Source of the DNA: Bacteroidota bacterium
GTDB taxonomy: Bacteria; Bacteroidota; Ignavibacteria; SZUA-365
Length of the DNA: 30,002 bases
Direction: 5' to 3'
Assembly: GCA_023432805.1 (NCBI GenBank)
Contig: JAEYUG010000016.1
Span: forward strand, 1-30,002
Shown piece after piece: positions 16,089-24,209 of this stretch. The notes beneath the pieces are model-generated. The model did not search any database, was not told the DNA's origin, and saw nothing but the letters and a program-made list of their open reading frames with translations. Within the stretch, counting starts at the first letter, position 1. Every line of letters begins with the position of its first letter. The translations under genes and the position numbers were made by a program.

Positions 16089-17387
16089 CTAGAACGGTGC
16101 GGTGAAGCGCGTGGCGTCGATGATGTGGATCTCCACATCGCGTGACTCCAGGTCCATCGCGATCCCGTACCGGGTGCGCAGATCATGAGCGATCGACGCG
16201 GCACTCGTCCGGTTGAGGCGCAGCGTGTAGCGGTGGCCGTCCGCGCGTGTGCCTGAGGCGGGAGCCACTGGCGAAACGCGCTGAGCGAGGATGTCGCTCA
16301 GATAGTGATGCAGCACGTCGAGACTGATGCCGGTCAACGTGACGTTGTTGCCGTCATTCGATCGACCGGGCAGGGTCGTCGAGCGCCCCTGAAGTCGATG
16401 GGCTGCGAGCAATGTTGTGTCGATCACGGAAAGTGAATACATCGGCACACGTTCGATCCGGGTCCTGTGCTCGAGGGAGAATGCGGCACACACATATGCG
16501 AGTGTGAGCGCATGGATGCGCTGGCGTGGGGTGAGGGAGTCCGCGTCGATCGTCAGGTCCATCAAGGGCAGGGAAGGGATGGCTCCGACCCATTCGATGT
16601 CGAGAGGCGCAACCCGCATGCCTGCAAGCGCCGTGTGCACGAGTCCAGCAGGAGGAACTGCGTTCTTTCGGACATGCAGGGTTGGTCCTGTGCCGAATGA
16701 GGTCGTCTTGTCATTGATATCCCGTGGCGGCGTCAGGGTGATGGACAGATGCAGAGGCTGCGCACGTTGCTGCACCGAAGGGATGTAGATCGAATCCGTT
16801 TGAAGCAGGTGCTCGATGAAGGCTTCGCTCAAGTCAGAAGGATGACCGCGCCATCGCAACCTGCCGGTGCTGTCGGCGATGTAGACGGCCGGAATGCTGG
16901 TGAGTCCGAACGCACGCCATGTCGCATCGTCGCGATCCATCGCGGCATATGCGACGAACGGTGTCTGCTCAGCGGCAGCACGCACGCGCACTTCCGTATC
17001 ACGCACCGCCATGCAGAGTACTGCGAGTCCGCGATCACGATAGCGGGCTGCGAGTTCGTTCACATGGGGAAGCGTGCGCATGCAGACCGGACACCAGGTC
17101 GCCCAGAAATCGATCAACAGGTATCGCGGTCGAGGATTGATCGGCAGACTGTCTCCGATCCACATTCCGATCGTGAGTGGGGGCATCGTGTCCGATGCTA
17201 CCACAGGCGTTACCGGCACAGTTGCCGACTGGGAAGACGACAACCTCGATGATGCGGGAGGAGAGGTCGGTGACGTTCGCGTGGATGGTTGTGCTCGTCC
17301 GCTGAACGAAGGATTCAGCAGGAAGACGGCGAGGGGCAGGACGAGCAGAATCCGGTATCCGGTGCGGGGGAACAGCGAAAGACGCAT
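16089..17387 (-). CDS. TlpA-like thioredoxin fused to DUF3738-like C-terminal domain
   Basis: The 432-residue periplasmic protein begins with a signal peptide or N-terminal anchor (MRLSLFPRTGYRILLVLPLAVFLL), then a Ser/Thr/Pro-rich linker (about 33-65). A thioredoxin-fold domain follows (about 70-195) with redox centre W-CPVC (W98, C99, C102), the cis-proline motif TSIPA (163-167) and ADSTGRLRWRGHPSDL. The remaining ~230 residues look like the TIGR03435/DUF3738 domain seen at the C-terminus of some Bacteroidota and Acidobacteriota TlpA proteins (HALTLAYVCAAFSLEHRTRI ... YTLRLNRT ... IHIIDATRFTAPF); its function is unknown. A GTG at 17444 would extend the frame by 19 residues, but ATG 17387 gives a standard signal peptide. 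It lies downstream of, and in the same orientation as, a secreted cysteine-rich protein. Confidence 0.8.
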   Translation of the reverse strand: MRLSLFPRTGYRILLVLPLAVFLLNPSFSGRAQPSTRTSPTSPPASSRLSSSQSATVPVTPVVASDTMPPLTIGMWIGDSLPINPRPRYLLIDFWATWCPVCMRTLPHVNELAARYRDRGLAVLCMAVRDTEVRVRAAAEQTPFVAYAAMDRDDATWRAFGLTSIPAVYIADSTGRLRWRGHPSDLSEAFIEHLLQTDSIYIPSVQQRAQPLHLSITLTPPRDINDKTTSFGTGPTLHVRKNAVPPAGLVHTALAGMRVAPLDIEWVGAIPSLPLMDLTIDADSLTPRQRIHALTLAYVCAAFSLEHRTRIERVPMYSLSVIDTTLLAAHRLQGRSTTLPGRSNDGNNVTLTGISLDVLHHYLSDILAQRVSPVAPASGTRADGHRYTLRLNRTSAASIAHDLRTRYGIAMDLESRDVEIHIIDATRFTAPF

Positions 17388-17501
17388 GACAGGCTCGATA
17401 TGGAAATGGTGGCAGTGGGGAGAATATGGTGCTGCGATCCGCACCCCGCAGGAGGATGAGGGCCCGCATTGGAGGCATGGATGCGGACCGCAGCATGGAG
17501 C

Positions 17502-18047
17502 CTACTTCACAGGACCACCGAATGTGCCGATGACCTTCAGCAGTTCGATCCCAAACTCGATCAGATCACGCAGCAGGGGTTTGAGCGTGGTGATGCTTTT
17601 CGTGCACACGCCGTCGCAGTGCTGGCAGTCGAAGGGATTGCCGGACGAATCGAAGACAATCGAACAGCCGAGAGGATTGGCGCAGGAGCCGTTGCAGCTG
17701 ACGACCATATCCGGTGACATCGAGTACGTGAATCCAATCACCTCACCGTGATCGGGATCCTCCATCGTCGCCAGCGGCATTGCGATGGTGATGGTGGATC
17801 CCCGCTCCTGACCGGTCGCGGAGAGGTAGTATCGTGCGCCATTGAATCCGACCGTGACATCCGAGATGATGCCACCATCAGTGTACAATGTGCCGATGGT
17901 GCGTGCGAGCATGGCGGCATCAACCGTCAGTTCGGCCGATGCATGGCCGGAGGTGCGTCCCAGTACGAGGAAGGTGTCGTCGCTCTGTGCGACGGCAGTG
18001 AACGAGCTCATCAGAGCGAGCGTGAGGAGAAGCATTGCGTGTTTCAT
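17502..18047 (-). CDS. Secreted protein of unknown function with six-cysteine C-terminal cluster
   Basis: The 181-residue product has a clear Sec signal peptide (MKHAMLLLTLALMSSFTAVAQ) and AAGGA 9 nt before its ATG. Residues 22-110 are hydrophilic and beta-rich with no recognised domain. Toward the C-terminus it has six cysteines in the pattern CX3CX5CX12CX2CX3C (VVSCNGSCANPLGC ... FDCQHCDGVC), followed by a predicted helix (LKPLLRDLIEFGIELLKVIG). The cluster could form disulphides or bind a metal; the gene after it on the same strand encodes a TlpA-type thiol oxidoreductase, which suggests redox handling of these cysteines. I recognise no family. Confidence 0.7.
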   Translation of the reverse strand: MKHAMLLLTLALMSSFTAVAQSDDTFLVLGRTSGHASAELTVDAAMLARTIGTLYTDGGIISDVTVGFNGARYYLSATGQERGSTITIAMPLATMEDPDHGEVIGFTYSMSPDMVVSCNGSCANPLGCSIVFDSSGNPFDCQHCDGVCTKSITTLKPLLRDLIEFGIELLKVIGTFGGPVK

Positions 18048-18394
18048 CGCGTCAGATCCTTTTCATGCGTTCATGTGTGTGGAAGGCATCGCGCTGCAGT
18101 CGCGACGTCGGGAACATCCCGAAAGAAAAAAGCGGACGTTTCGTATCTGTATTCAACTTTTCGATTGGACATTCGTAGAGTATGGCATAGCTTGATCCTC
18201 AATCCCCGACATACGATCGCCTGACCGGACCCACCGGCTCGCGCGTCAATCCGTTCAAGCGCCCGCTGCACCCGGGTGCTGTGCGTCGGTCGCGTCATGC
18301 GTGATTCGACGCACGTTCTCAGCAGCCAACGCATGCAGTCGCTGCCTCCGGGAGCGGGGTCACTCATGTCACATCATAGAGCAGGAGCAGTACC
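18048..18394. other. 347-bp intergenic region between divergent genes
   Basis: This gap lies between the divergent cysteine-rich and cytochrome c genes and must hold both promoters. It contains an AT-rich stretch (18121-18190) and a perfect 12-bp palindrome GCACCCGGGTGC (18268-18279). No convincing coding frame, tRNA or promoter box could be assigned. Confidence 0.5.
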
Positions 18395-19027
18395 ATGTTG
18401 CATCGTTCCATCATTCCCGGCTTCCATGCAGTGCGAAGGGCGGTCCTTCCACTCGTCGCCTGTACCACGGTATCAATGGCAATGCTCGTCGGATGCGGCC
18501 AAACGCAGGCCCACAAGACCGAGAGCGTCGCGATGACAAAACAACAACTGATTGAGCGGGGAAAATATCTCACGACGATCGGAGGCTGTAACGATTGCCA
18601 CACGACGAAGATATTCGGCCAGGGTGAGCCGAGATTGGACATGGAGCGGCTCATGGCGGGACATCCCGCTGATGCCTCGATCCCCCCAGTCGACGCTGCC
18701 ACCGTGCAGAGCGGGTGGGTGCTGATGTCGATGGATGTCACGGCATTTGTCGGTCCCTGGGGTGTGTCGTACGCCGCCAATCTCACACCGGACAAGCAGA
18801 CGGGAATCGGTGCATGGAGCAGGGACGTCTTCATCGCCTCGATGCGAAACGGCAAGCATATGGGATCGGGACGTCCGATTCTGCCGCCGATGCCGTGGCA
18901 GGGTATCGCGATGGCGACCGACGAAGATCTGACGGCCATCTACGAGTTCCTCATGTCGCTGCCTCCGGTGCACAACCCCGTGCCGGCACCCCTGCCACCG
19001 ACCGCGCTGGCCACGCTGAAGAAATAA
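18395..19027 (+). CDS. Monoheme cytochrome c lipoprotein
   Basis: The 210-residue protein has a long n-region, a hydrophobic stretch and a lipobox LVGC (31-34), so it is probably lipidated and facing the periplasm. One heme c attachment motif, CNDCH (65-69), gives H69 as the proximal ligand; M166 in ILPPMPW is the likely distal ligand. The family pattern is GKYLTTIGGCNDCHT, an AGHP segment, FVGPWGVSYAANLTPD, then RNGKHMGSGRPILPPMPW, as in small electron-transfer cytochromes c. GGAG lies 7 nt before ATG 18395. Its redox partner is not evident from adjacent genes. Confidence 0.9.
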   Translation: MLHRSIIPGFHAVRRAVLPLVACTTVSMAMLVGCGQTQAHKTESVAMTKQQLIERGKYLTTIGGCNDCHTTKIFGQGEPRLDMERLMAGHPADASIPPVDAATVQSGWVLMSMDVTAFVGPWGVSYAANLTPDKQTGIGAWSRDVFIASMRNGKHMGSGRPILPPMPWQGIAMATDEDLTAIYEFLMSLPPVHNPVPAPLPPTALATLKK

Positions 19028-19051
19028 TCAGCGGGTCCGCAATTCCCGGGG

Positions 19052-19151
19052 GACGCCTCGCGGAGTGGAACCTGGGCAGGAAATCGTGTAGATTCCGAGC
19101 TGTTCCCATCCGCACGTCAGTGCTCCACGCACGATCTCACCGCGAGGCGTC
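19052..19151 (+). promoter_or_regulatory. Long-range inverted repeat in leader of the Asp-box T9SS gene
   Basis: GACGCCTCGCGG (19052-19063) is the exact reverse complement of CCGCGAGGCGTC (19140-19151). The arms are 76 nt apart; inner pairings GTGGA/TCCAC (19065-19069 / 19124-19128) are also possible. The right arm contains the GAGG that would serve ATG 19154. It could be a structured 5' leader or a terminator for the cytochrome gene. Confidence 0.4.
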
Positions 19152-19273
19152 TCATGATTCCATCCTCTCTCACGCATGTGTGCAATGCAGCGATGCGGCT
19201 GCATATGATGAACCGTTGTCACTGGGTGACGGCGGCGTCCACCAACCGGTCGCTGACGACATCGGATCGGGTA

Positions 19274-19297
19274 GACGGACGAGGGCGTCCGTCCTCC
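19274..19297. repeat. Hairpin repeat, copy 2
   Basis: GACGGACG-AGGG-CGTCCGTC (19274-19293) is a perfect 8-bp inverted repeat with a 4-nt loop. It shares 19 identical bases (19279-19297) with the copy at 6866-6884. It lies just upstream of the likely GTG start at 19301 of a T9SS gene. Confidence 0.6.
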
Positions 19298-19300
19298 CGG

Positions 19301-22300
19301 GTGGTACGAGGGGCGGTCATGCTGATCATGCTGCTGGCGGTGGGGACGGCTTCCGCACAGGACGCCGAGGCTCAGGGCCATCCCTTCCTCCACAAGGACG
19401 GGGCGGCTCCTCCTGCATCCCTCGAAAAAGTGCGCGCACGCATGCAGTGGAAGTACGATCGCGTGACCTGGCCCGCGGGCGAGATTCCCGTGGGCGCGCG
19501 CGCGCGGGCCACCGCCTACGCCCGCGAGCAGTTGCGGCAGTATACTCCGTTTGACGCGGCCGCCGCACAGCAGGATCTTGTCTGGAGGAATGTCGGTCCG
19601 TTCAATATCGGCGGACGCATCCTGAGCGTGGCGGTGAATCCGAAGAATCCCCGCACGCTCTATATTGGAGCTGCCGACGGTGGCGTGTGGAAGTCGCTCG
19701 ATGAGGGAGCGTCGTGGTTCAGCGTCTCAGACGAATTTCCGACGCAGGCGATGGGTGCGATTGCGATCGATCCCGTTGATACGAGCACGGTCTACGCCGG
19801 TACGGGCGAGGCAAACTTCTCGACGGGACGCATGTTCGACGGCGGTGGCATGATGAAATCGACCGATGGAGGTACCACCTGGCGGCAGATCGGGGCTTCG
19901 ACTCTCCCGCCGTACTGCAGGGCGTCGATGATCGTCATCGATCCCCGTAACCCGTCGGTGCTGCACGCGGCAATCCCCGACGGCGTGCGCGATCCCGAAC
20001 AGGCCGGCATCTATACGAGTACCGACGCAGGCGAGACGTGGACACTGCGTGTGCAGGGTCGCATGTCGGATCTCGTCATGAATCCCATGAATCCCGACAT
20101 TCTCTACACGCACTCGAGCAAGGTGTTCGACGGCGCGACCGCACCGCGCTACGGCATGCTGAAGAGCACCGATGCGGGCGCGACCTGGTCGCGTCTCGAT
20201 GTGGCCGGCATCGTCGATTCGACCATGGGTCGCACGAGCATCGCGCTCTGCGGCGCCGAGCCCGACGTTGTGTACATCGGGATCTCCGAAGTCGTCGGCG
20301 ACGGCCGCACATGGCTCATGGGCGTGTTCAAGTCGACCGATGCCGGCGTGACGTGGACGAAACTCGACGTGCCCTTCGACTACATGGTTTCACAGGGATG
20401 GTACGACAACATCATGGGCGTGCATCCCGTGAATCCCGACATCGTGTACGCGGGCGGTGTCAAGCTCATCCGTTCGGACGATGGGGGCGCGACGTGGACG
20501 CGCATCCCCGACCAGGGTTATGGCGGCATCGTGCATGTGGATCAGCACGCCATCGCATTCAATCCCCTCGATCCCGACCGCGTGTACGTCGGCAACGACG
20601 GCGGTTTCTTCATCGGCACCGACAACGGTGCCACCTGGCGAAAAAGCGATCTCGGTCTGTCCATCACGCAGTTCGTCGGCGGTGCGATGCATCCGAGCAA
20701 CGACGCGTTCCTGCTCGGCGGATCGCAGGATAATGGCACCATGCTGACCGCGGGTCCCCCGATGTGGGACCACGTGCTCTACGGCGACGGCGGCAACGGC
20801 GCGATCAATCCCGACCGGCCGAACATCCTCTTCACCACGAAGGAGAACCTGAAATTCTGGCGCTCCGACGACTACGGCCGCACGTGGACCGAGGCGATGG
20901 GGGGGCTTCCCCCGGAAGGTTCGCTCTTCTACATCGACTACGCGATGGACCTGCGCGCACCATCCACCCTCTACCTCGGCACCTACCGCCTCTACAAAAC
21001 CACCGATGACGGTCGTTCGTGGCGTACGCTATCCTCCTGCCCCTTTACCAGTACCGGCGGCGGATGCTACTACATCACGGCAGTGAGCGTCGCGCCCTAC
21101 AGCAGCGACATCGTGCTCGCGGCGGCGCCCGGCCAGGTCGGCATTTCGACCGATGCAGGGGCGACATGGAGCGTCACGCGCGACCAGCTTCCACTCGCCT
21201 ACGTGTCGGCAGTGCGCACCTTCGCGCCCGATACCATCTACGCGACCATCCAGCGCTACGGTCTGCCGAAGGTATGGGTCTCGACCGACCGCGGCGCGAC
21301 CTTCGCCGACATCACCGGCGACCTGCCCGACGTGCCCGTCAACGACATCATCGCGCTCGACGGGACGCTCATCGTCGGCACCGACATCGGCACCTTCGTG
21401 TCCGACGATCATGGCCAGAGCTGGCAGCGCTTCGGCACGGGACTCCCGGCACTCTCCGTGCAGAAGCTCCGTTACAACGCGGGCACCGGCACCCTGCGCG
21501 CCATCACGCATGGCCGCGGCATGTACGATCTGACATGGCGCGCGCTGCCCGACCGCGCACCGGACTTCACATCGCTCCCCCCCGCGGGCACGATCGACCT
21601 CGGTCAACGCTTCCTGTACGCCCCCGTCGTCGATGCGCAGCCCGCTCCCGTCTTCAGCCTCGACGCTCCCCTCGACGGCGTGTCGGTCGATCCCGCGCTC
21701 GGAACCCTCCGCTACACGCCGACCACCCCGATCACGACCACCATCACACTGCGTGCGCGCAACAGCGCCGGCGAGGCCACTCAGCAGATCCCGCTCACCG
21801 TCAGCGGCACACCACTCGCAGACTGGCGCGTCCGCTCCGTCCGCGCCTTCAGTTCGAATGCCACAGGCATGCGCCTGACGGCGGATGGAACCCTCTGGGT
21901 GACGAGGGATTCGGGCGTCGTCTCGCGCACCACCATTGCCGATCCCGACGCGTGGGTCGACGCGGCACCCATCGGAAGCCGTGCGAGCGTCGCCGGCATC
22001 CATGCGTTCGATGCACAGCGCGCCGTGATCGGCACGCAGGATGGCCGCATCCTCCGCACCACCGACGGCGGTGCGACGTGGAGCGAGCGCCTGGCGCGCA
22101 GCAACGCCCGCTTCGGCAACATCTTCTTCTGGAACGACACCGAGGGCATGGCGATCACGGTCGGTGCGTTGGATTCGGCGGACATGTACCGCACCAGCGA
22201 CGCGGGCGAGACCTGGCTGCAGCAGCCCGAACCGCGTGTGTTCGCGCGGCAGCCCGTCGACAATTCGCTGACATTCTTCGACCCCCTGAATGGGTGGTTC

Positions 22301-23041
22301 GCCTCGTCGAATGTGGGACAGAGTCCCATGGCCGATGCCTCCGTGCTGCGCACGACCGACGGGGGAAGCACATGGCAGGTCCGCGCATCGGGAACGCGCG
22401 GGGTGTCGTCGATGTCGTTCGTCTCGTCCCTGCGCGGCTATCTCGTCGATGAGGTGCAGGGGCGCATCCGCCGCACGATCTCGGGCGGCATTGCATGGAG
22501 CACCACCTTCTACCCGATGAACGGTCTGCGCAACGTGAGCGTCTGGGCCGATCGCAACGGTCCCTTCATCTGGATCACGAGCGACACCTCCGCATGGGTG
22601 TCGAGCAATGCGGGTGAGACATGGACGCGCACGCAGATGGTGCCGGTGGGATCGATGAAGGCGGCTGCGTTCGCAGACTCGGCGCACGGCTGGGCGATCT
22701 CGTCGCGCGGCATCGTGCAAGAGCTTCTGCGAAATCCCCTTGTCGGCGTCGAGGCATCGCCGGCACCCGTGACGCAGCAGCTCTCCCCTGTGTGGCCGAA
22801 TCCCGTCACCGCGCGTGACGGGGCGGCATCGATCTCGTTCACGCTCGACCGTGGCGCACGCGTCAGTCTGCGTGTCTACAACAGTGCGGGACGCGAGGTC
22901 GCGCGTGTGACTGACGGCGTGCTGCCCGCCGGTGAGCACATGGCCGTCTGGAACGCAGGCAGCGCCCCGAACGGCGTGTACTTTGTGACCCTCGAGGCGG
23001 GTGGCACGCACAGCACCGCCCGTGTCGTGCTCGCGCGCTGA
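19301..23041 (+). CDS. Secreted Asp-box (BNR/sortilin-like) beta-propeller protein with T9SS sorting domain
   Basis: This is a predicted T9SS-exported surface protein of about 1246 residues. From GTG 19301 it begins with a signal peptide (MVRGAVMLIMLLAVGTASAQ). Two propeller-like regions contain about 16 Asp-box motifs (S.D.G.TW, such as STDGGTTW, STDAGETW, SDDGGATW), as in VPS10/sortilin and GH74-like folds. Between them is a putative-Ig domain (PDFTSLPPAGTIDLGQRFLY through the TITLRARNSAGEA strand). The end is a T9SS type A domain (LSPVWPNPVTARDG ... VSLRVYNSAGREVARV ... PNGVYFVTLEAGG). The frame extends upstream to ATG 19154, which has GAGG 6 nt before it, but that would place 49 poorly protein-like residues before the signal peptide and make the hairpin repeat coding. 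No glycosidase catalytic residues are claimed. Confidence 0.85.
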   Translation: MVRGAVMLIMLLAVGTASAQDAEAQGHPFLHKDGAAPPASLEKVRARMQWKYDRVTWPAGEIPVGARARATAYAREQLRQYTPFDAAAAQQDLVWRNVGPFNIGGRILSVAVNPKNPRTLYIGAADGGVWKSLDEGASWFSVSDEFPTQAMGAIAIDPVDTSTVYAGTGEANFSTGRMFDGGGMMKSTDGGTTWRQIGASTLPPYCRASMIVIDPRNPSVLHAAIPDGVRDPEQAGIYTSTDAGETWTLRVQGRMSDLVMNPMNPDILYTHSSKVFDGATAPRYGMLKSTDAGATWSRLDVAGIVDSTMGRTSIALCGAEPDVVYIGISEVVGDGRTWLMGVFKSTDAGVTWTKLDVPFDYMVSQGWYDNIMGVHPVNPDIVYAGGVKLIRSDDGGATWTRIPDQGYGGIVHVDQHAIAFNPLDPDRVYVGNDGGFFIGTDNGATWRKSDLGLSITQFVGGAMHPSNDAFLLGGSQDNGTMLTAGPPMWDHVLYGDGGNGAINPDRPNILFTTKENLKFWRSDDYGRTWTEAMGGLPPEGSLFYIDYAMDLRAPSTLYLGTYRLYKTTDDGRSWRTLSSCPFTSTGGGCYYITAVSVAPYSSDIVLAAAPGQVGISTDAGATWSVTRDQLPLAYVSAVRTFAPDTIYATIQRYGLPKVWVSTDRGATFADITGDLPDVPVNDIIALDGTLIVGTDIGTFVSDDHGQSWQRFGTGLPALSVQKLRYNAGTGTLRAITHGRGMYDLTWRALPDRAPDFTSLPPAGTIDLGQRFLYAPVVDAQPAPVFSLDAPLDGVSVDPALGTLRYTPTTPITTTITLRARNSAGEATQQIPLTVSGTPLADWRVRSVRAFSSNATGMRLTADGTLWVTRDSGVVSRTTIADPDAWVDAAPIGSRASVAGIHAFDAQRAVIGTQDGRILRTTDGGATWSERLARSNARFGNIFFWNDTEGMAITVGALDSADMYRTSDAGETWLQQPEPRVFARQPVDNSLTFFDPLNGWFASSNVGQSPMADASVLRTTDGGSTWQVRASGTRGVSSMSFVSSLRGYLVDEVQGRIRRTISGGIAWSTTFYPMNGLRNVSVWADRNGPFIWITSDTSAWVSSNAGETWTRTQMVPVGSMKAAAFADSAHGWAISSRGIVQELLRNPLVGVEASPAPVTQQLSPVWPNPVTARDGAASISFTLDRGARVSLRVYNSAGREVARVTDGVLPAGEHMAVWNAGSAPNGVYFVTLEAGGTHSTARVVLAR

Positions 23042-23059
23042 TCATGCGGCACGCATGAT
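23041..23059. terminator. Perfect 8-bp hairpin after the Asp-box T9SS gene
   Basis: ATCATGCG (23041-23048) and CGCATGAT (23052-23059) pair perfectly around a GCA loop, starting at the last base of the stop codon. No T-tract follows. It occupies the 76-bp gap before the lipoprotein gene. Confidence 0.45.
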
Positions 23060-23117
23060 GCAACAGATTCAATCCGACATGTGATAGAACACACAACGAT
23101 ACTGCAGGAGAAGAGAG

Positions 23118-24209
23118 ATGACACGACGCATGAACCATGCATGGTTGCTGGTGGTGACCGCACTCATTGTGGCGGGATGCAGCAAGGACAATCCCGTCAC
23201 TCCGTCCGATGGCGAGGCGCCGATGGTCAGCATCGTGCTGCCGCAGGCGAACGCAATCGTCTACGACACGCTCATCGCCGAGGCGAATGCCAGCGACAAC
23301 ATTGCCGTGACGAAGGTGGAGTTTCTCGTCGACGGCAGCGTTGTCGCAACCTCCACCACGGCACCCTGGCGCATCGCGATCGATGCCACCGGCATCCTCC
23401 CCGGCGTGCGCGCTCTCACCGCCCGTGCATATGATGCTGCCGGCAATGCGACCACATCGGGTCTGATCCCCTTCATCCGCCGGCGTGGCGACATCCTCCT
23501 CATGCAGCTGCGCAGCGGGGCGCGCTTCGTGTTCGACCGCTGGGATCTCGACGAGAACAACCAGAAGGATCCCACCACGAAGGCCACCTACACCACTGTT
23601 GTCAGCGCGGGCGACGGTTCCATGATCGGCACGCACACCGACTGGTTCCGCGCCATCTCGACCGACACCCGTGTCTCGCGCAAGGATACCCTCATCATCC
23701 GGGTCAACGAGAATGGCGACCTGCAGAGCTACGGCTTCGTGACCAGCATCATCCGCCGCTTCATCCGCGGCGCGGGCAGCGCCATCGATCCCTCGGGCAT
23801 CACGCTCCCCGCTCCCACATGGGATCTCGTCGGCCGGTTCAACACCGATCCGAACACACCGCTTCCCCTCGGTACTGGCTGGGACATCACGCAGGGCAAC
23901 GGTATCAGCATCACGTTCACCCCCAGCGGCGTTCCTGTTCCCATCACCATCAACATCAAGATCAAGGGCGAGCTCGCCGCCCGCGGCGAGACCTTCCCGG
24001 TCGGCAGCGGCACCGTGCGCGCTTCGCGCGTGCGCATCACCGCCACGGTTGCCGTGCTCTTCAACCGCAGCGACATCGTGATCGACGTCTGGTTCAGCGA
24101 TAATCCATCGGGACAGGTGCGTCTTCAGCAGAACCATGCGGAATTGAATCTCGGGCTCACGACCGTGCCCGTACCCGGCGACATTCAGGAGCTCGTGTCA
24201 TTTGAGTAG
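23118..24209 (+). CDS. Lipoprotein with N-terminal bacterial Ig-like domain
   Basis: The 363-residue protein has a lipoprotein signal peptide with lipobox IVAGC (C at residue 21), then SKDNPVTPSDGEAP. Residues about 33-115 form an Ig-like domain (PMVSIVLPQANAIVYDTLIAEANASDN, VEFLVDGSVVATST, ALTARAYDAAGNAT), as in Big_17-type modules of surface proteins. The remaining ~245 residues are beta-rich with no family I can name (DWFRAISTDTRVSRKDTLI, TWDLVGRFNTDP, ITINIKIKGELA). GGAG lies 7 nt before ATG 23118. The stop overlaps the TTG start of the next gene, so a lipoprotein/outer-membrane protein pair made together is likely. Confidence 0.75.
   Translation: MTRRMNHAWLLVVTALIVAGCSKDNPVTPSDGEAPMVSIVLPQANAIVYDTLIAEANASDNIAVTKVEFLVDGSVVATSTTAPWRIAIDATGILPGVRALTARAYDAAGNATTSGLIPFIRRRGDILLMQLRSGARFVFDRWDLDENNQKDPTTKATYTTVVSAGDGSMIGTHTDWFRAISTDTRVSRKDTLIIRVNENGDLQSYGFVTSIIRRFIRGAGSAIDPSGITLPAPTWDLVGRFNTDPNTPLPLGTGWDITQGNGISITFTPSGVPVPITINIKIKGELAARGETFPVGSGTVRASRVRITATVAVLFNRSDIVIDVWFSDNPSGQVRLQQNHAELNLGLTTVPVPGDIQELVSFE

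Noticed and set aside
18071..18367. 98-codon minus-strand open frame in the 347-bp intergenic region
   Set aside because: No Shine-Dalgarno, atypical composition with many Cys/Arg/Met/Thr, and it would fill the promoter region of divergent genes.
21029..23011. 660-codon minus-strand frame opposite the Asp-box T9SS gene
   Set aside because: Antisense to a gene with unmistakable repeated motifs. The translation is low-complexity Arg/Gly/Ala with no signal or domain.
22863..24137. 424-codon minus-strand frame spanning the 76-bp gap before the lipoprotein
   Set aside because: It covers parts of two recognised plus-strand genes and their gap, and has no recognisable domain.
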